Shown one piece after another: positions 45,900-54,285 of a stretch of DNA of 64,000 nt. The notes under the pieces were generated by a model, which saw only the letters and a program-made list of their open reading frames with translations, was not told the origin of the DNA and ran no database searches. Numbering within the stretch: position 1 is the first letter of the stretch; each line of letters begins with the position of its first letter. The DNA comes from an uncultured Chitinophaga sp. (GTDB taxonomy: Bacteria; Bacteroidota; Bacteroidia; Cytophagales; Cyclobacteriaceae): positions 1,302,001 through 1,366,000 of the forward strand of contig CABHOK010000003.1 in the NCBI GenBank assembly GCA_902168205.1, given 5' to 3'. The translations under genes were made by a program, and so were the position numbers.

Positions 45900-46775
45900 T
45901 TACTGCATACTTTTTTGAAAGGCTTCGATCATGGTTTTCAGCGCCTTATTGTTTTTATTCCGTTTTCGTAGCATGCCTACGGAGACAGGTTTGAGCGAAT
46001 CGAGCGGACGGAACGAAACATGCGGATACTCTTCCTGCAGGGAAGCCGGGGCAAAGGTTAGTCCGAGTCCCTGGTGTACAAGCAGCACACGCGTGCGCGG
46101 AGATGACAGTTCGCTGACGATAACAGGCTCGCGATCGTTCCACTTCAATTGTTGCATAACGGCATCGTGAAGCCAGGGCTGGTCCTGGCGTTTGTATAAA
46201 ATGAACGGCTGATCCTGCAGATCTTCGCGCGATAATGTTTTACGTTTTGCTAAAGCATGATCAGCCGGCAATACAACATGATATTCTTCCTCGGTGATAG
46301 CAGTCCATTCAAGAGCGTCATCCTGTACCGGACCAAACACTAATGCGAGGTCGAGCTGATTTTCTTTTACCTGTTGTATCAGCGTGGAAGTGCAATGTTC
46401 GGTAAACGTTACCTGCATCTCCGGGTATACCTGCTGAAACTGTTGTATCGTTTGGGCTATACGCAGCGGACGTATACCGGGCACAAGTCCCATCGCTAAT
46501 TTACCAGCTTTCTTCTCGCGTATCGCGCGGATGCGTTCTTCGGCTTCTTCAACCTTCTCGAATATTTCAAGTGTATATTGATAGAGTAATTTTCCGGCAT
46601 CGGTAAGTTCATTGCCTTGCTTGAGCCGGTGAAACAAAGGTATACCAAGCGATTCTTCCAGCTCTTTGATCTGCTGACTCAGCGGAGGCTGCGATATATT
46701 CAGTCGCGCAGCCGCCTTGCGAAAGTTCAACTCCTCTGCCAATACTTTAAAATAACGAAGATGCTTGAGTTCCAT
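45900..46775 (-). CDS. LysR family transcriptional regulator
   Basis: LysR-type regulator of 291 residues. The winged HTH (residues ~1-60) reads MELKHLRYFKVLAEELNF ... RLNISQPPLSQQIKELE. The effector-binding domain follows from about residue 90 with LAMGLVPGIRPL, VTFTEHCTSTLIQQV and LALVFGP, resembling the aromatic-degradation/CatR-like branch. It is divergent, across 364 bp, from an MDR oxidoreductase that is a plausible target because of this arrangement. The inducer is unknown. Confidence 0.93.
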   Translation of the reverse strand: MELKHLRYFKVLAEELNFRKAAARLNISQPPLSQQIKELEESLGIPLFHRLKQGNELTDAGKLLYQYTLEIFEKVEEAEERIRAIREKKAGKLAMGLVPGIRPLRIAQTIQQFQQVYPEMQVTFTEHCTSTLIQQVKENQLDLALVFGPVQDDALEWTAITEEEYHVVLPADHALAKRKTLSREDLQDQPFILYKRQDQPWLHDAVMQQLKWNDREPVIVSELSSPRTRVLLVHQGLGLTFAPASLQEEYPHVSFRPLDSLKPVSVGMLRKRNKNNKALKTMIEAFQKSMQ

Positions 46776-47139
46776 TCTTTTTTCAGATCAATGCGATAGG
46801 AATTACGAATTACAAAGATAGCATTGTCGCGACCAGTACTGCGTTCTTTGTAAAAGGTTCTAGCTACCAGCTGCGAGCTTCCAGGGTGTTACTGCTTAAC
46901 GAGATGTTACCGCTCCCTGGCTAAGTTGAAGTAAAAATAGAATATATACTTAGATAATTGTGTAACATCTCAAACACACCCACTTACCAAACTCACACGT
47001 CTGGAAGCTAGTAGCCCGCAGCTTAGACGGCACTCCAAACACACCCTCTCCCAACCCCACACCTCGGGCAGCTAGCAGCTCACAGTTTTTTAAAAAAAGC
47101 CTGCGCTATCGCAATCAGGCAGTCATCAACTTAATAAAT
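46776..47139. other. LysR / oxidoreductase divergent region with AGCT-rich palindromic element
   Basis: A 364-bp gap. It contains an imperfect ~150-bp palindrome: the left part 46861-46910 (GCTACCAG...AGCTTCCAG...GAGATGTTAC) is mirrored by 46962-47016 (GTAACATCTC...CTGGAAGCTAGTAGC). A further AGCTAGCAGCTCACAG lies at 47070-47085. Near 47099-47120, GCCTG and CAGGC form a hairpin with an A-run to the left, so a terminator-like shape on the minus strand. No tRNA or ORF of note was seen. Confidence 0.6.
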
Positions 47140-48150
47140 ATGAAGTCATTACAACTAAAATTCCCCGGTTCGTTAGAAGGTATCCAATGGACTGACGCTG
47201 CTGCTCCTGTTGTAGGAGAGTATGATGTTTTGGTGCGCGTGAAAGCGACATCGCTTAATTATCGTGATTATGCTTTTATTATCGGAAAGTATCCGGTGGT
47301 AAAGCCGCTGCCTGTGGTGTTGGGCTCGGATGCGGCTGGTATTGTTGAACGTGTGGGTAGTAAAGTTACGCGCTTTGTACCGGGCGATCGCGTGATCAGT
47401 TTACTGCGACAACGCTGGTATGGCGGTAAGCTGGATGCTTTCAAAGCTTCGCTTCAGTTGGGGGCATCGGTAGATGGCGTCTTTACCGAATATATATCGT
47501 TCCATGAACAAAGTATAGCCAAGGCACCTTCAACATTGTCGTTTGAGGAAGCGGCTACGGTGCCAACGGCCGGGCTAACAGCTTTTCGTGTGTTGACGCA
47601 GTCGGGTATACAGGCGGGCGATACGGTGCTTATTCAGGGTACGGGCGGTGTGTCGCTATATGCACTGCAGCTTGCCAAGCGCATGGGACTGCGCACGATT
47701 GTAACCACCGGTAAAAAAGACAATGAAGAGTTTTTGAGACAGCTTGGCGCGGATGCGATTGTCAACTATAAACTACATCCGCATTGGTCACAGCAGGTAT
47801 TGGAATTGACGCATAGCCGCGGGGTTGACCTGGTGATCGATGTGGCCGGTGGTTCATCGGTACAGGAATCAATTCATGCAACGGCTGTCAATGGGGAAGT
47901 GGCGCTGATCGGATTCCTGGAAGACACCAAAACAGCGATCGACCTGGTGAGTGTGATTCGCAGAAATATACGGTTGCAGGCCTATACTACCGGAAGCCGC
48001 GAAGACCTGGAACAGTTTGTAAAGTTCCTCGAAGTAAATCCGGTTCGGCCGGTTATTGCCGGGGTATATGACGATTATTATACCGCGTTCAAAGTCTTTA
48101 AAGGCAATAAAACTCCCGGAAAGATCATTGTACGCACGCCCGGGGTATAA
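47140..48150 (+). CDS. Zinc-independent MDR family NAD(P)-dependent oxidoreductase
   Basis: Medium-chain dehydrogenase/reductase, quinone-oxidoreductase/enoyl-reductase-like, 336 residues. The GroES-like N-terminus has VKATSLNYRDYAFIIGKYP and VLGSDAAGIVERVG; the Rossmann domain has VLIQGTGGVSLYALQLAK. The structural-zinc Cys quartet of alcohol dehydrogenases is absent, so the zinc-free branch is favoured, although in these proteins annotation as alcohol dehydrogenase is common. Substrate unknown. It lies opposite a LysR gene. Confidence 0.9.
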   Translation: MKSLQLKFPGSLEGIQWTDAAAPVVGEYDVLVRVKATSLNYRDYAFIIGKYPVVKPLPVVLGSDAAGIVERVGSKVTRFVPGDRVISLLRQRWYGGKLDAFKASLQLGASVDGVFTEYISFHEQSIAKAPSTLSFEEAATVPTAGLTAFRVLTQSGIQAGDTVLIQGTGGVSLYALQLAKRMGLRTIVTTGKKDNEEFLRQLGADAIVNYKLHPHWSQQVLELTHSRGVDLVIDVAGGSSVQESIHATAVNGEVALIGFLEDTKTAIDLVSVIRRNIRLQAYTTGSREDLEQFVKFLEVNPVRPVIAGVYDDYYTAFKVFKGNKTPGKIIVRTPGV

Positions 48151-48169
48151 ATTTCGGTAACGGTTCATT

Positions 48170-48199
48170 ACAGTTGGTCGGGCATGTTCTACAGTTCAG
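48170..48199 (+). promoter_or_regulatory. Predicted LytTR tandem binding site upstream of the hydrolase
   Basis: Two 9-bp repeats ACAGTTGGT (48170-48178) and ACAGTTCAG (48191-48199) both fit the LytTR consensus [TA][AC][CA]GTTN[AG][TG], spaced start-to-start by 21 bp (12-bp spacer), as in known LytTR operators. The site is ~80 bp before the ATG at 48281. TAAGGTCTTTTTG follows immediately. Confidence 0.6.
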
Positions 48200-48280
48200 T
48201 AAGGTCTTTTTGAGGATGTGGGAACGGAAGTGAATTTTTGACTCATGATTCACACAAACCCAAATAAAAACACATCCTAT

Positions 48281-49081
48281 ATGAAATCATTCTCATTACT
48301 TCTGCTGGTAACATTCCTGACCATTTCTTTTGCTAACGCTCAGTTCGATGACAAATTCTATTTCCCGGTAAAGGCGTGGAAGCCGATGGAAGGTATTGCG
48401 TTCGAAGAAGTCAGCATCAAGACAGATACCGTTACACTCAATGGTATATTTTTGAAACCAACCGGCAAACCGAAAGCAACCGTGCTGTTCTTTCACGGAG
48501 CCGGTGGTAATGTCTCAACCTATACATTCATGACCAAGCCACTGGTTGATCGCGGCTTCCAGGTATTCATGATCGACTTCCGCGGCTATGGTAAATCTAC
48601 CGGCAAACCTACGCACATCAATGTTGCTCAGGACGGACAGGTTGTATTTGATTACCTCATCAATCGTAAGGATGTAAAGAATACTAAACTCATCGTATTC
48701 GGAGCTTCGTTAGGTTCGCAGATCGCTACCAAGATCGCGAAAGACAATCAGTCAAAAGTAAATGCATTGGTGCTGGAAGGTTCACTCAGTTCATTCACCG
48801 ATATAGCATTGCTATATGCTCCGGAGGAACAACATGCTGTGATCAAACAATACCTCGTGTCGCCTTATGCAGCGAAAGAAGACGTGAAGGCATTAACCAA
48901 CATGCCGAAGCTGATCGTGCACAGCAAAGAAGATAAAGAAGCACCCATCGTTGGCAGTGAAATAATCTATAACAATGCGGTTGGCCAGAAAGAGTTCTGG
49001 ACATTTGAAGGACAACACCTGGGCGGTATGAAGGCTGATGCCAATACCTATATCACCAAAATCGAAGCACTCGTAAAATAA
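48281..49081 (+). CDS. Exported alpha/beta hydrolase
   Basis: Serine hydrolase of the alpha/beta fold. The ATG at 48281 gives a signal peptide (MKSFSLLLLVTFLTISFANA); an in-frame ATG 12 codons earlier would place charged residues in front. The oxyanion strand LFFHGAGGN (residues ~69-77), the nucleophile elbow FGASLGS (Ser143), an acid in HSKEDKEAP, and His near GQHLGGM complete the triad. It is about 267 residues. A LytTR-type site precedes it. Substrate unknown; the fold covers esterases, lipases and peptidases. Confidence 0.88.
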   Translation: MKSFSLLLLVTFLTISFANAQFDDKFYFPVKAWKPMEGIAFEEVSIKTDTVTLNGIFLKPTGKPKATVLFFHGAGGNVSTYTFMTKPLVDRGFQVFMIDFRGYGKSTGKPTHINVAQDGQVVFDYLINRKDVKNTKLIVFGASLGSQIATKIAKDNQSKVNALVLEGSLSSFTDIALLYAPEEQHAVIKQYLVSPYAAKEDVKALTNMPKLIVHSKEDKEAPIVGSEIIYNNAVGQKEFWTFEGQHLGGMKADANTYITKIEALVK

Positions 49082-49108
49082 AAGCAAAAAATTCAGGATG
49101 GGCTTTCT

Positions 49109-49138
49109 ACAGTTCATCCTGATCTCCTTACAGCTCAG
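49109..49138 (+). promoter_or_regulatory. Predicted LytTR tandem binding site upstream of the TonB receptor
   Basis: ACAGTTCAT (49109-49117) fits the LytTR consensus fully and ACAGCTCAG (49130-49138) with one mismatch, again exactly 21 bp apart. TAACTCCTTTTTT follows, resembling the TAAGGTCTTTTTG after the 48170 site. The first repeat overlaps one arm of a 7-bp hairpin (CAGGATG 49094-49100 with CATCCTG 49115-49121). Confidence 0.55.
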
Positions 49139-49198
49139 TAACTCCTTTTTTCAAAGGACTCTTCTTTCCAGAATCTTTACAGCATAATCCTCTCAACG

Positions 49199-51352
49199 AT
49201 GAAACTATTCTACTCCGCTTTTCTCGCATGCATACTGGTAACGGGCTATAGCCAGACCCGCATCTCCGGTAAGATAACAGACGAACGCGGTGTCGCTGTA
49301 CCGCTGGCCAACATTGTACTCGTAGATACTTACGATGGTACTACCTCTGACACCGAAGGCAACTTTGAATTCACCACCACAGAAACCGGCACCAAAATAT
49401 TGCTGGTGAAATTTATAGGCTACAAAGATTTTCAGCGTGAAGTTGTGCTGGAAGGAAAGCCGGTAAACATAGCAGTGCCACTCGAAGAAATGATCAACGA
49501 ACTCGAAGCCGTGATGATTACAGCCGGTGCTTTTGCAGCAAGCGATGAGTCGCGAAGAACCGTTTTCAAAGCGCTGGATATAGCGACCACTGCCGGTGCA
49601 ACAGCCGATATAGCAGGTGCACTGAATACATTGCCCGGTACACAAAAAGTAGGGGAGAGCGGCAGACTCTTTGTACGCGGTGGTGATAGCAACGAAGCAA
49701 AGACCTTTATTGATGGTATGATTGTGCTGGATGCGTATAGTCCTTCTGCACCGAATACACCGTCACGCGGTCGCTTTCTTCCTTTCATGTTTAAAGGTAC
49801 AAGCTTCAGCACCGGTGGATATTCTGCCGAGTACGGTCAGGCACTTTCTTCTGCACTTGTACTCGATTCAAAAGATCAATCAGAAATGACACGTACAGAT
49901 ATAGGTATACTTTCGGTGGGTGGCGATGTAGCACACACACAGGCCTGGTCAGGCGGATCCATCATTGGTAAAATTCAATACACCAACATCCGTCCGTATT
50001 TCGGTTTGATCAATCAGGAAGTAGACTGGGAAAAAGCTCCGGTATCGCTGGAGGGCAGCAGTGCGTTTCGTCAGCAGATCGGTAAAGATGGCATGCTGAA
50101 AGTATACGGTAACTTTAATCACACAAACTACTCCCTTTACCAGCACAGCATCGATGACTATAATTCAAAATTCCTGTACGAGTTAACGAATAACTACCGC
50201 TACCTCAATGGTTTTTACAAGCAGTCTTTGAATGATAAGTGGATGGTGCGCGGAGGTGTTTCCTATACCTATCAGCAAAATGACGCTTTCGCGGATCACG
50301 ATAATATTGTTGAGACTGAAAAAGGTATACATGCCAAAACAGTGTTTGAAGGATCGCTCTCCGATAAAGTGGAGTTGAAGACAGGTGTTGAAGTATTGCA
50401 GCGTTCGTACGATCAGGAGTACATCATCAGTGATGGTGATGATTATGCACGCTCGTTCGATGAAACGATTGCCGGAGGTTTCGCGGAGGCCGATCTGTAT
50501 ACCAGCAATAAATTTGTAACACGTGCCGGTGCCCGCTTGGAGTATAATGACCTGATGAATCAGTTCTCGGTAGATCCGCGCATTTCACTGGCCTATAAAA
50601 CCGGAACGTATAGCCAGGTATCATTTGCCTATGGTAAATTCCGCCAGACCGCGAAGAACGAGCTCGTGCGCATAAACCCTACGTTAGATCCTGAAAAAGC
50701 TGAACACTTTATTCTGAACTACCAGCGCATTGAAAACAACCGTACGTTCCGCGTTGAGACTTACTACAAGAAATATAGCGACCTGGTAAAATACGAGAAC
50801 GGAAACGCTGCTGCAGTAAACAATGCAGGTTCTGGCTATGCGAAAGGTATAGAGTTGTTCTGGCGCGATAACCGCTCCCTGCGCAATACCGACTACTGGA
50901 TTTCGTACTCGTTCCTGGATACCAAACGCAATTACCTGAACTATCCATACCGCTCAACACCAACATTTGCTTCGAAACACAACTTCTCGGTAGTATATAA
51001 ATATTTTGTGCAGTCCATTAAGAGTCAGTTGGGCTTTACCTACTCCTATACTTCAGGTCGCCCGTATAACAACCCTAATGCTGATAAATTCAATGGTGGT
51101 AAAACACCGGCTTACAGCGATCTGAGTTTTAACTGGAGCTACTTGCCAAAGCCATACCTGATCGTTTACCTGTCGTGTACCAACCTGCTGGGGCGTGATA
51201 ATATTTTCGGCTACGAATATAGCACACAGCAAAATGCAGAAGGTATATATAACGGCAGACCGATCCGCCAGGCAGCACCGCGATTTCTTTTCGTAGGTAT
51301 ATTCATCACTTTGTCAAAAGATAAATCTGTAAACCAGTTACCAAGTCTATAA
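49199..51352 (+). CDS. TonB-dependent outer-membrane receptor with carboxypeptidase-regulatory-like domain
   Basis: TonB-dependent transporter of 717 residues. The signal peptide is followed by a carboxypeptidase-regulatory-like domain (about residues 20-105: RISGKITDERGVAVPLANI ... DTEGNFEF). A plug domain follows (about 115-230: IAGALNTLPGTQKVGE, RLFVRGGDSNEAKTFIDG), then a beta-barrel (NKFVTRAGARLEYND, SQVSFAYGKFRQ). The end, SVNQLPSL, lacks the typical terminal aromatic. No SusD homologue follows, so this is not a Sus-type pair. The receptor probably takes up a siderophore, metal or small molecule; substrate not inferable. A LytTR-type site precedes it, and the secreted protein at 51379 follows 26 bp after its stop. 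Confidence 0.9.
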   Translation: MKLFYSAFLACILVTGYSQTRISGKITDERGVAVPLANIVLVDTYDGTTSDTEGNFEFTTTETGTKILLVKFIGYKDFQREVVLEGKPVNIAVPLEEMINELEAVMITAGAFAASDESRRTVFKALDIATTAGATADIAGALNTLPGTQKVGESGRLFVRGGDSNEAKTFIDGMIVLDAYSPSAPNTPSRGRFLPFMFKGTSFSTGGYSAEYGQALSSALVLDSKDQSEMTRTDIGILSVGGDVAHTQAWSGGSIIGKIQYTNIRPYFGLINQEVDWEKAPVSLEGSSAFRQQIGKDGMLKVYGNFNHTNYSLYQHSIDDYNSKFLYELTNNYRYLNGFYKQSLNDKWMVRGGVSYTYQQNDAFADHDNIVETEKGIHAKTVFEGSLSDKVELKTGVEVLQRSYDQEYIISDGDDYARSFDETIAGGFAEADLYTSNKFVTRAGARLEYNDLMNQFSVDPRISLAYKTGTYSQVSFAYGKFRQTAKNELVRINPTLDPEKAEHFILNYQRIENNRTFRVETYYKKYSDLVKYENGNAAAVNNAGSGYAKGIELFWRDNRSLRNTDYWISYSFLDTKRNYLNYPYRSTPTFASKHNFSVVYKYFVQSIKSQLGFTYSYTSGRPYNNPNADKFNGGKTPAYSDLSFNWSYLPKPYLIVYLSCTNLLGRDNIFGYEYSTQQNAEGIYNGRPIRQAAPRFLFVGIFITLSKDKSVNQLPSL

Positions 51353-51378
51353 ATCGTAAACCTTAAACACATATATAC

Positions 51379-52035
51379 ATGAAAACATTAAACATCATTC
51401 CTTTCCTGATCGCTGTGGTGATCGTATCTGTATCCAACCTCGTATTTGCCAATGACAGCAAGTACATGGAAGCGATGCAAAAGAATATACACAGTGTTTA
51501 TACAGCACAGTCTATTGCAGACCTCCAGACCGCTGTCAATACTTTTGAACGTATCGGTGCAGCCGAGAAAACAAAATGGGAACCATTCTATTATGCATCG
51601 TTCGGGTATATTATGATGAGCACAAAAGAAAAGGAAGCAGCTAAAAAAGATGCATACCTCGACTTGGCAACAACATCATTGAACAAAGCGAAAGAAATTC
51701 TTCCCAACGATTCAGAAATAATTGCGATGGAAGGCTTCATCAACATGATCCGTGTCTCGGTAGACCCTGCTTCCCGCGGACCACAATATGCAGCGCTCAC
51801 CATGCAAACCCTGAACAAAGCTATAGCGATCGATGGCAACAACCCGCGTGCGTTAGCATTGCTGGCACAAATGCAATTGGGTATTGCACAGTTTTCCGGT
51901 TTATCGACAGCCGAAGCATGCGCTACAACCGATCGCTCCCTCGAAAAATTTGCTACCTTCAAATCAGACAACCCGCTGGCACCACAATGGGGACAGCAGA
52001 TGGCGGAAGGAATGAAGAGTAAATGTCAGAAATAG
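51379..52035 (+). CDS. Secreted helical (TPR-like) protein, unknown
   Basis: I do not recognise a named function. It has a signal peptide (MKTLNIIPFLIAVVIVSVSNLVFA), then helical repeats of TPR character: YYASFGYIMMS, AYLDLATTSLNKAKEILPNDSEI, and LTMQTLNKAIAIDGNNPRALALLAQM. It is 218 residues. It starts 26 bp after the TonB receptor, suggesting co-transcription and a periplasmic role beside that receptor. Similar secreted proteins next to TonB receptors occur widely in Cytophagales, without known function. Confidence 0.8.
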   Translation: MKTLNIIPFLIAVVIVSVSNLVFANDSKYMEAMQKNIHSVYTAQSIADLQTAVNTFERIGAAEKTKWEPFYYASFGYIMMSTKEKEAAKKDAYLDLATTSLNKAKEILPNDSEIIAMEGFINMIRVSVDPASRGPQYAALTMQTLNKAIAIDGNNPRALALLAQMQLGIAQFSGLSTAEACATTDRSLEKFATFKSDNPLAPQWGQQMAEGMKSKCQK

Positions 52036-52195
52036 CTTCGAGCTATGAGCCCTGAGCCACGAGAGGAAAAAGCCACAGGCTTCTGGCTGCCAGCTGCTGA
52101 TAGATTATGTTGCTGACTGCTACATAGTAAGTACACATCAACGAATTACAGTCAACAGCCGTAGCCTTTAACTCGCAGCTCAAAGCTCGCAACTT
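52035..52195. repeat. AGCT-rich imperfect palindrome (intergenic element)
   Basis: TTCGAGCTATGAGCCCTGAG near 52036-52056 is mirrored by the reverse complement of CTCGCAGCTCAAAGCTCGCA (about 52172-52191), with several mismatches. The copy CAGCTCAAAGCTCG (52176-52189) recurs exactly at 52770-52783. No promoter or terminator is apparent. Confidence 0.6.
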
Positions 52196-52231
52196 AAAAA
52201 AGTACTACTAATAAAGATAAATCTGCATGCT

Positions 52232-52678
52232 ATGGCGCCTCTGTTTGTGTTGATTGGTTCGTTTGGATTGTTCTGGTTTGTTAACCGGTTTGTGTTGAAA
52301 GAAAAGCATTCGGTTAGTTTCATGGGGCGTGTGGCCCTGGCGTTGATGTTGCTCATGACGGGATCGGCACATTTCTTCAAGACGGATGTAATGGTACAGT
52401 CTATGCCCGATATACTTCCCTATAAAACGGAGTTGGTATATTTCACTGGTATAGTGGAACTGCTCGCTGCCATCGCACTGCTGTTCGATCGCATCGCGAA
52501 ACTAACCGGTATACTTCTCATTGTATTCTTTATATGTATACTTCCCGCCAACATCATAGGCTCACTCAAACACGTAGAACTGGGCGGCATGGAAAACGGA
52601 CCGATGTACCTGGTGTTTCGCATTCCTCTCCAGGTGTTTTTTATCGGGTGGGCGTATTGGTTTTCGGTGAGACATTGA
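52232..52678 (+). CDS. DoxX-like integral membrane protein
   Basis: A 148-residue protein with four membrane segments: FVLIGSFGLFWFVNRF; the pair around VALALMLLMTGSAHFF; VYFTGIVELLAAIALLF; and ILLIVFFICILPANIIG. GSAHF plus TGIVELLAAI are DoxX/DoxD-family features. Family members have been linked to sulfur or redox homeostasis but most are uncharacterised. It is flanked by two AGCT-rich palindromes and appears to stand alone. Confidence 0.8.
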   Translation: MAPLFVLIGSFGLFWFVNRFVLKEKHSVSFMGRVALALMLLMTGSAHFFKTDVMVQSMPDILPYKTELVYFTGIVELLAAIALLFDRIAKLTGILLIVFFICILPANIIGSLKHVELGGMENGPMYLVFRIPLQVFFIGWAYWFSVRH

Positions 52679-52680
52679 GT

Positions 52681-52830
52681 AAGTAGCTGCTAGTAGATGT
52701 CGGTGAGGTTTAACTTGTAACTATAAATATAATTTTCATAATGGCAGCGGGCGCTGCAGTAACGTCTCACAGCTCAAAGCTCGAAACTTCTAAGTAAAGT
52801 TCGCAGCTTTTCTTGCAGCCAGCAGCCAGT
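52681..52830. repeat. AGCT-rich intergenic element, second copy family
   Basis: Contains CAGCTCAAAGCTCG (52770-52783), identical to 52176-52189, and the inverted partner-like segments GTAGCTGCTAGTAG (52683-52696) and TCGCAGCTTTTCTTGCAGCC (52801-52820). It occupies most of the 166-bp gap. Confidence 0.55.
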
Positions 52831-52844
52831 AACCAATTTAGCGT

Positions 52845-53252
52845 ATGACAGTCGAATCAAAACTCATGTGTGGAATTATACTGATCACGATTCCGTCTAT
52901 TGAATATGGCGGGTATTTTTTGTTGATGGTATTGTCGGGTAAGTTTACCAAAATGGAATTCAATGCTTTCCAGAAGTCCATGTTCAGGGCAGGGCATGCG
53001 CATGCCGGTGTTATTGTTATTCTGTCGCTGGTATGCCAGTTGCTCGCAGATCACGTAGCCCTACCGTTGGGTGCTACGTGGTTTGTGCGGGCTTCAATTC
53101 CGGCATCCGCGTTGCTTATCTCCGGAGGATTTTTCTTTTCATCGATGAGTCCCAATGCAACCCGTCCGAGTAAACTTGTAGCATTAATTTATACCGGTGC
53201 ATTGCTATTGGCAGCCGGGCTTATTACGTTAGGGGTTGGATTACTCATATAA
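52845..53252 (+). CDS. Conserved four-TM membrane protein, unknown
   Basis: 135 residues with about four hydrophobic segments: IILITIPSIEYGGYFLLMVL; AGVIVILSLVCQLLADHV; SIPASALLISGGFFFSSM; and LVALIYTGALLLAAGLITLGVGLLI. Two His (HAHAGV) sit at the border of the second segment, a motif seen in small membrane proteins of this phylum; I cannot name a function. It ends 19 bp before the LytS kinase gene and may be part of that transcript. Confidence 0.75.
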   Translation: MTVESKLMCGIILITIPSIEYGGYFLLMVLSGKFTKMEFNAFQKSMFRAGHAHAGVIVILSLVCQLLADHVALPLGATWFVRASIPASALLISGGFFFSSMSPNATRPSKLVALIYTGALLLAAGLITLGVGLLI

Positions 53253-53271
53253 AGCACAAGGACTATAGCGT

Positions 53272-54285
53272 ATGGCCATCGACCGGAGTCTGGTTATTAA
53301 GGAAATGAAGAGTGTTTTCGTTCTGATCATTCTCGGGATGCTGTTTGCATGGTCGGGACTGGGATGTAACGAATGTACTTTTAATTCGCCTCGCTTCTGG
53401 AAGATAGGCTCGCTCAATGCCCTGATGTGGGTCGCGCTCTGGAAAGGTAATTCATACCTGGCCAATTTTATTTCCTGGAAATGGCCGTGGATCAAATTTC
53501 CGATGAAGCGCTTCATCATCGGGCTCATCGTTACCATTGTATACTCGCTCGCGGCCATGTATGGCATCATCGCTTTATACTCGTGGAGTCTGCAGGTAGC
53601 GATCAACTATAGCACGGGGTATTCTATTCTTATTACGATCATCATTTCCCTGTTTATGCACGGAAGAGAATTTTTAATTAACTGGCGGCAGGTCGCTATC
53701 GATGCAGAACGCCTTCAGAAAGAAAATATAGCGGCTCATTACGAGAGTCTCAAAAGTCAGATCAATCCGCATTTCCTCTTTAATACATTAAACGTTTTAA
53801 CCAACGTGGTATACGAAGATCAGGATAAAGCTGCCAAGTTCATCAAGCAGTTATCCGAAGTATACCGGTATGTATTGGACACACGCGATCGCGAGGTGGT
53901 AACGCTGGACGAAGAGTTGAAATTCCTGATGTCTTATTTATACCTGCAGCAAATCCGTTTCGGGGACAAACTGAAATTGAATATTCAACTGGAAGGCGTG
54001 AAGAGTATGGTGGCTCCGCTCGTGGTACAGATGCTTATTGAAAATGCCATCAAGCATAATATAGTATCGGAAGAAAACCCGCTGGAGATTCACGTATATA
54101 CGATGGATAATTTTATAGTGGTGGAAAATAATCTGCAGAAGAAAATGGTATTTAGCGAAGAGTCAACCGGTATTGGTTTGGAAAACATCTGCAAGCGCTA
54201 TGAGTTTCTCAGTAACACCCCGGTAGAAATTATTCAAAACGATAAGTTTATAGTAAAGCTTCCTGTTATTCCTGTTCACGCATGA
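53272..54285 (+). CDS. LytS-type sensor histidine kinase
   Basis: Sensor kinase of the LytS/YehU group (His_kinase domain), membrane-bound. The first ~130 residues contain membrane helices (VFVLIILGMLFAWSGLG; FIIGLIVTIVYSLAAMYGIIAL; STGYSILITIIISLFMH). The phosphoacceptor motif SQINPHFLFNTLN has His167. The ATPase part shows MLIENAIKHN (N-box) and a late TGIGLENICKRY (G-box). It overlaps the LytTR regulator by 4 bp, so they are a pair. No periplasmic or PAS ligand domain is evident, so the signal is unknown. Confidence 0.93.
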   Translation: MAIDRSLVIKEMKSVFVLIILGMLFAWSGLGCNECTFNSPRFWKIGSLNALMWVALWKGNSYLANFISWKWPWIKFPMKRFIIGLIVTIVYSLAAMYGIIALYSWSLQVAINYSTGYSILITIIISLFMHGREFLINWRQVAIDAERLQKENIAAHYESLKSQINPHFLFNTLNVLTNVVYEDQDKAAKFIKQLSEVYRYVLDTRDREVVTLDEELKFLMSYLYLQQIRFGDKLKLNIQLEGVKSMVAPLVVQMLIENAIKHNIVSEENPLEIHVYTMDNFIVVENNLQKKMVFSEESTGIGLENICKRYEFLSNTPVEIIQNDKFIVKLPVIPVHA

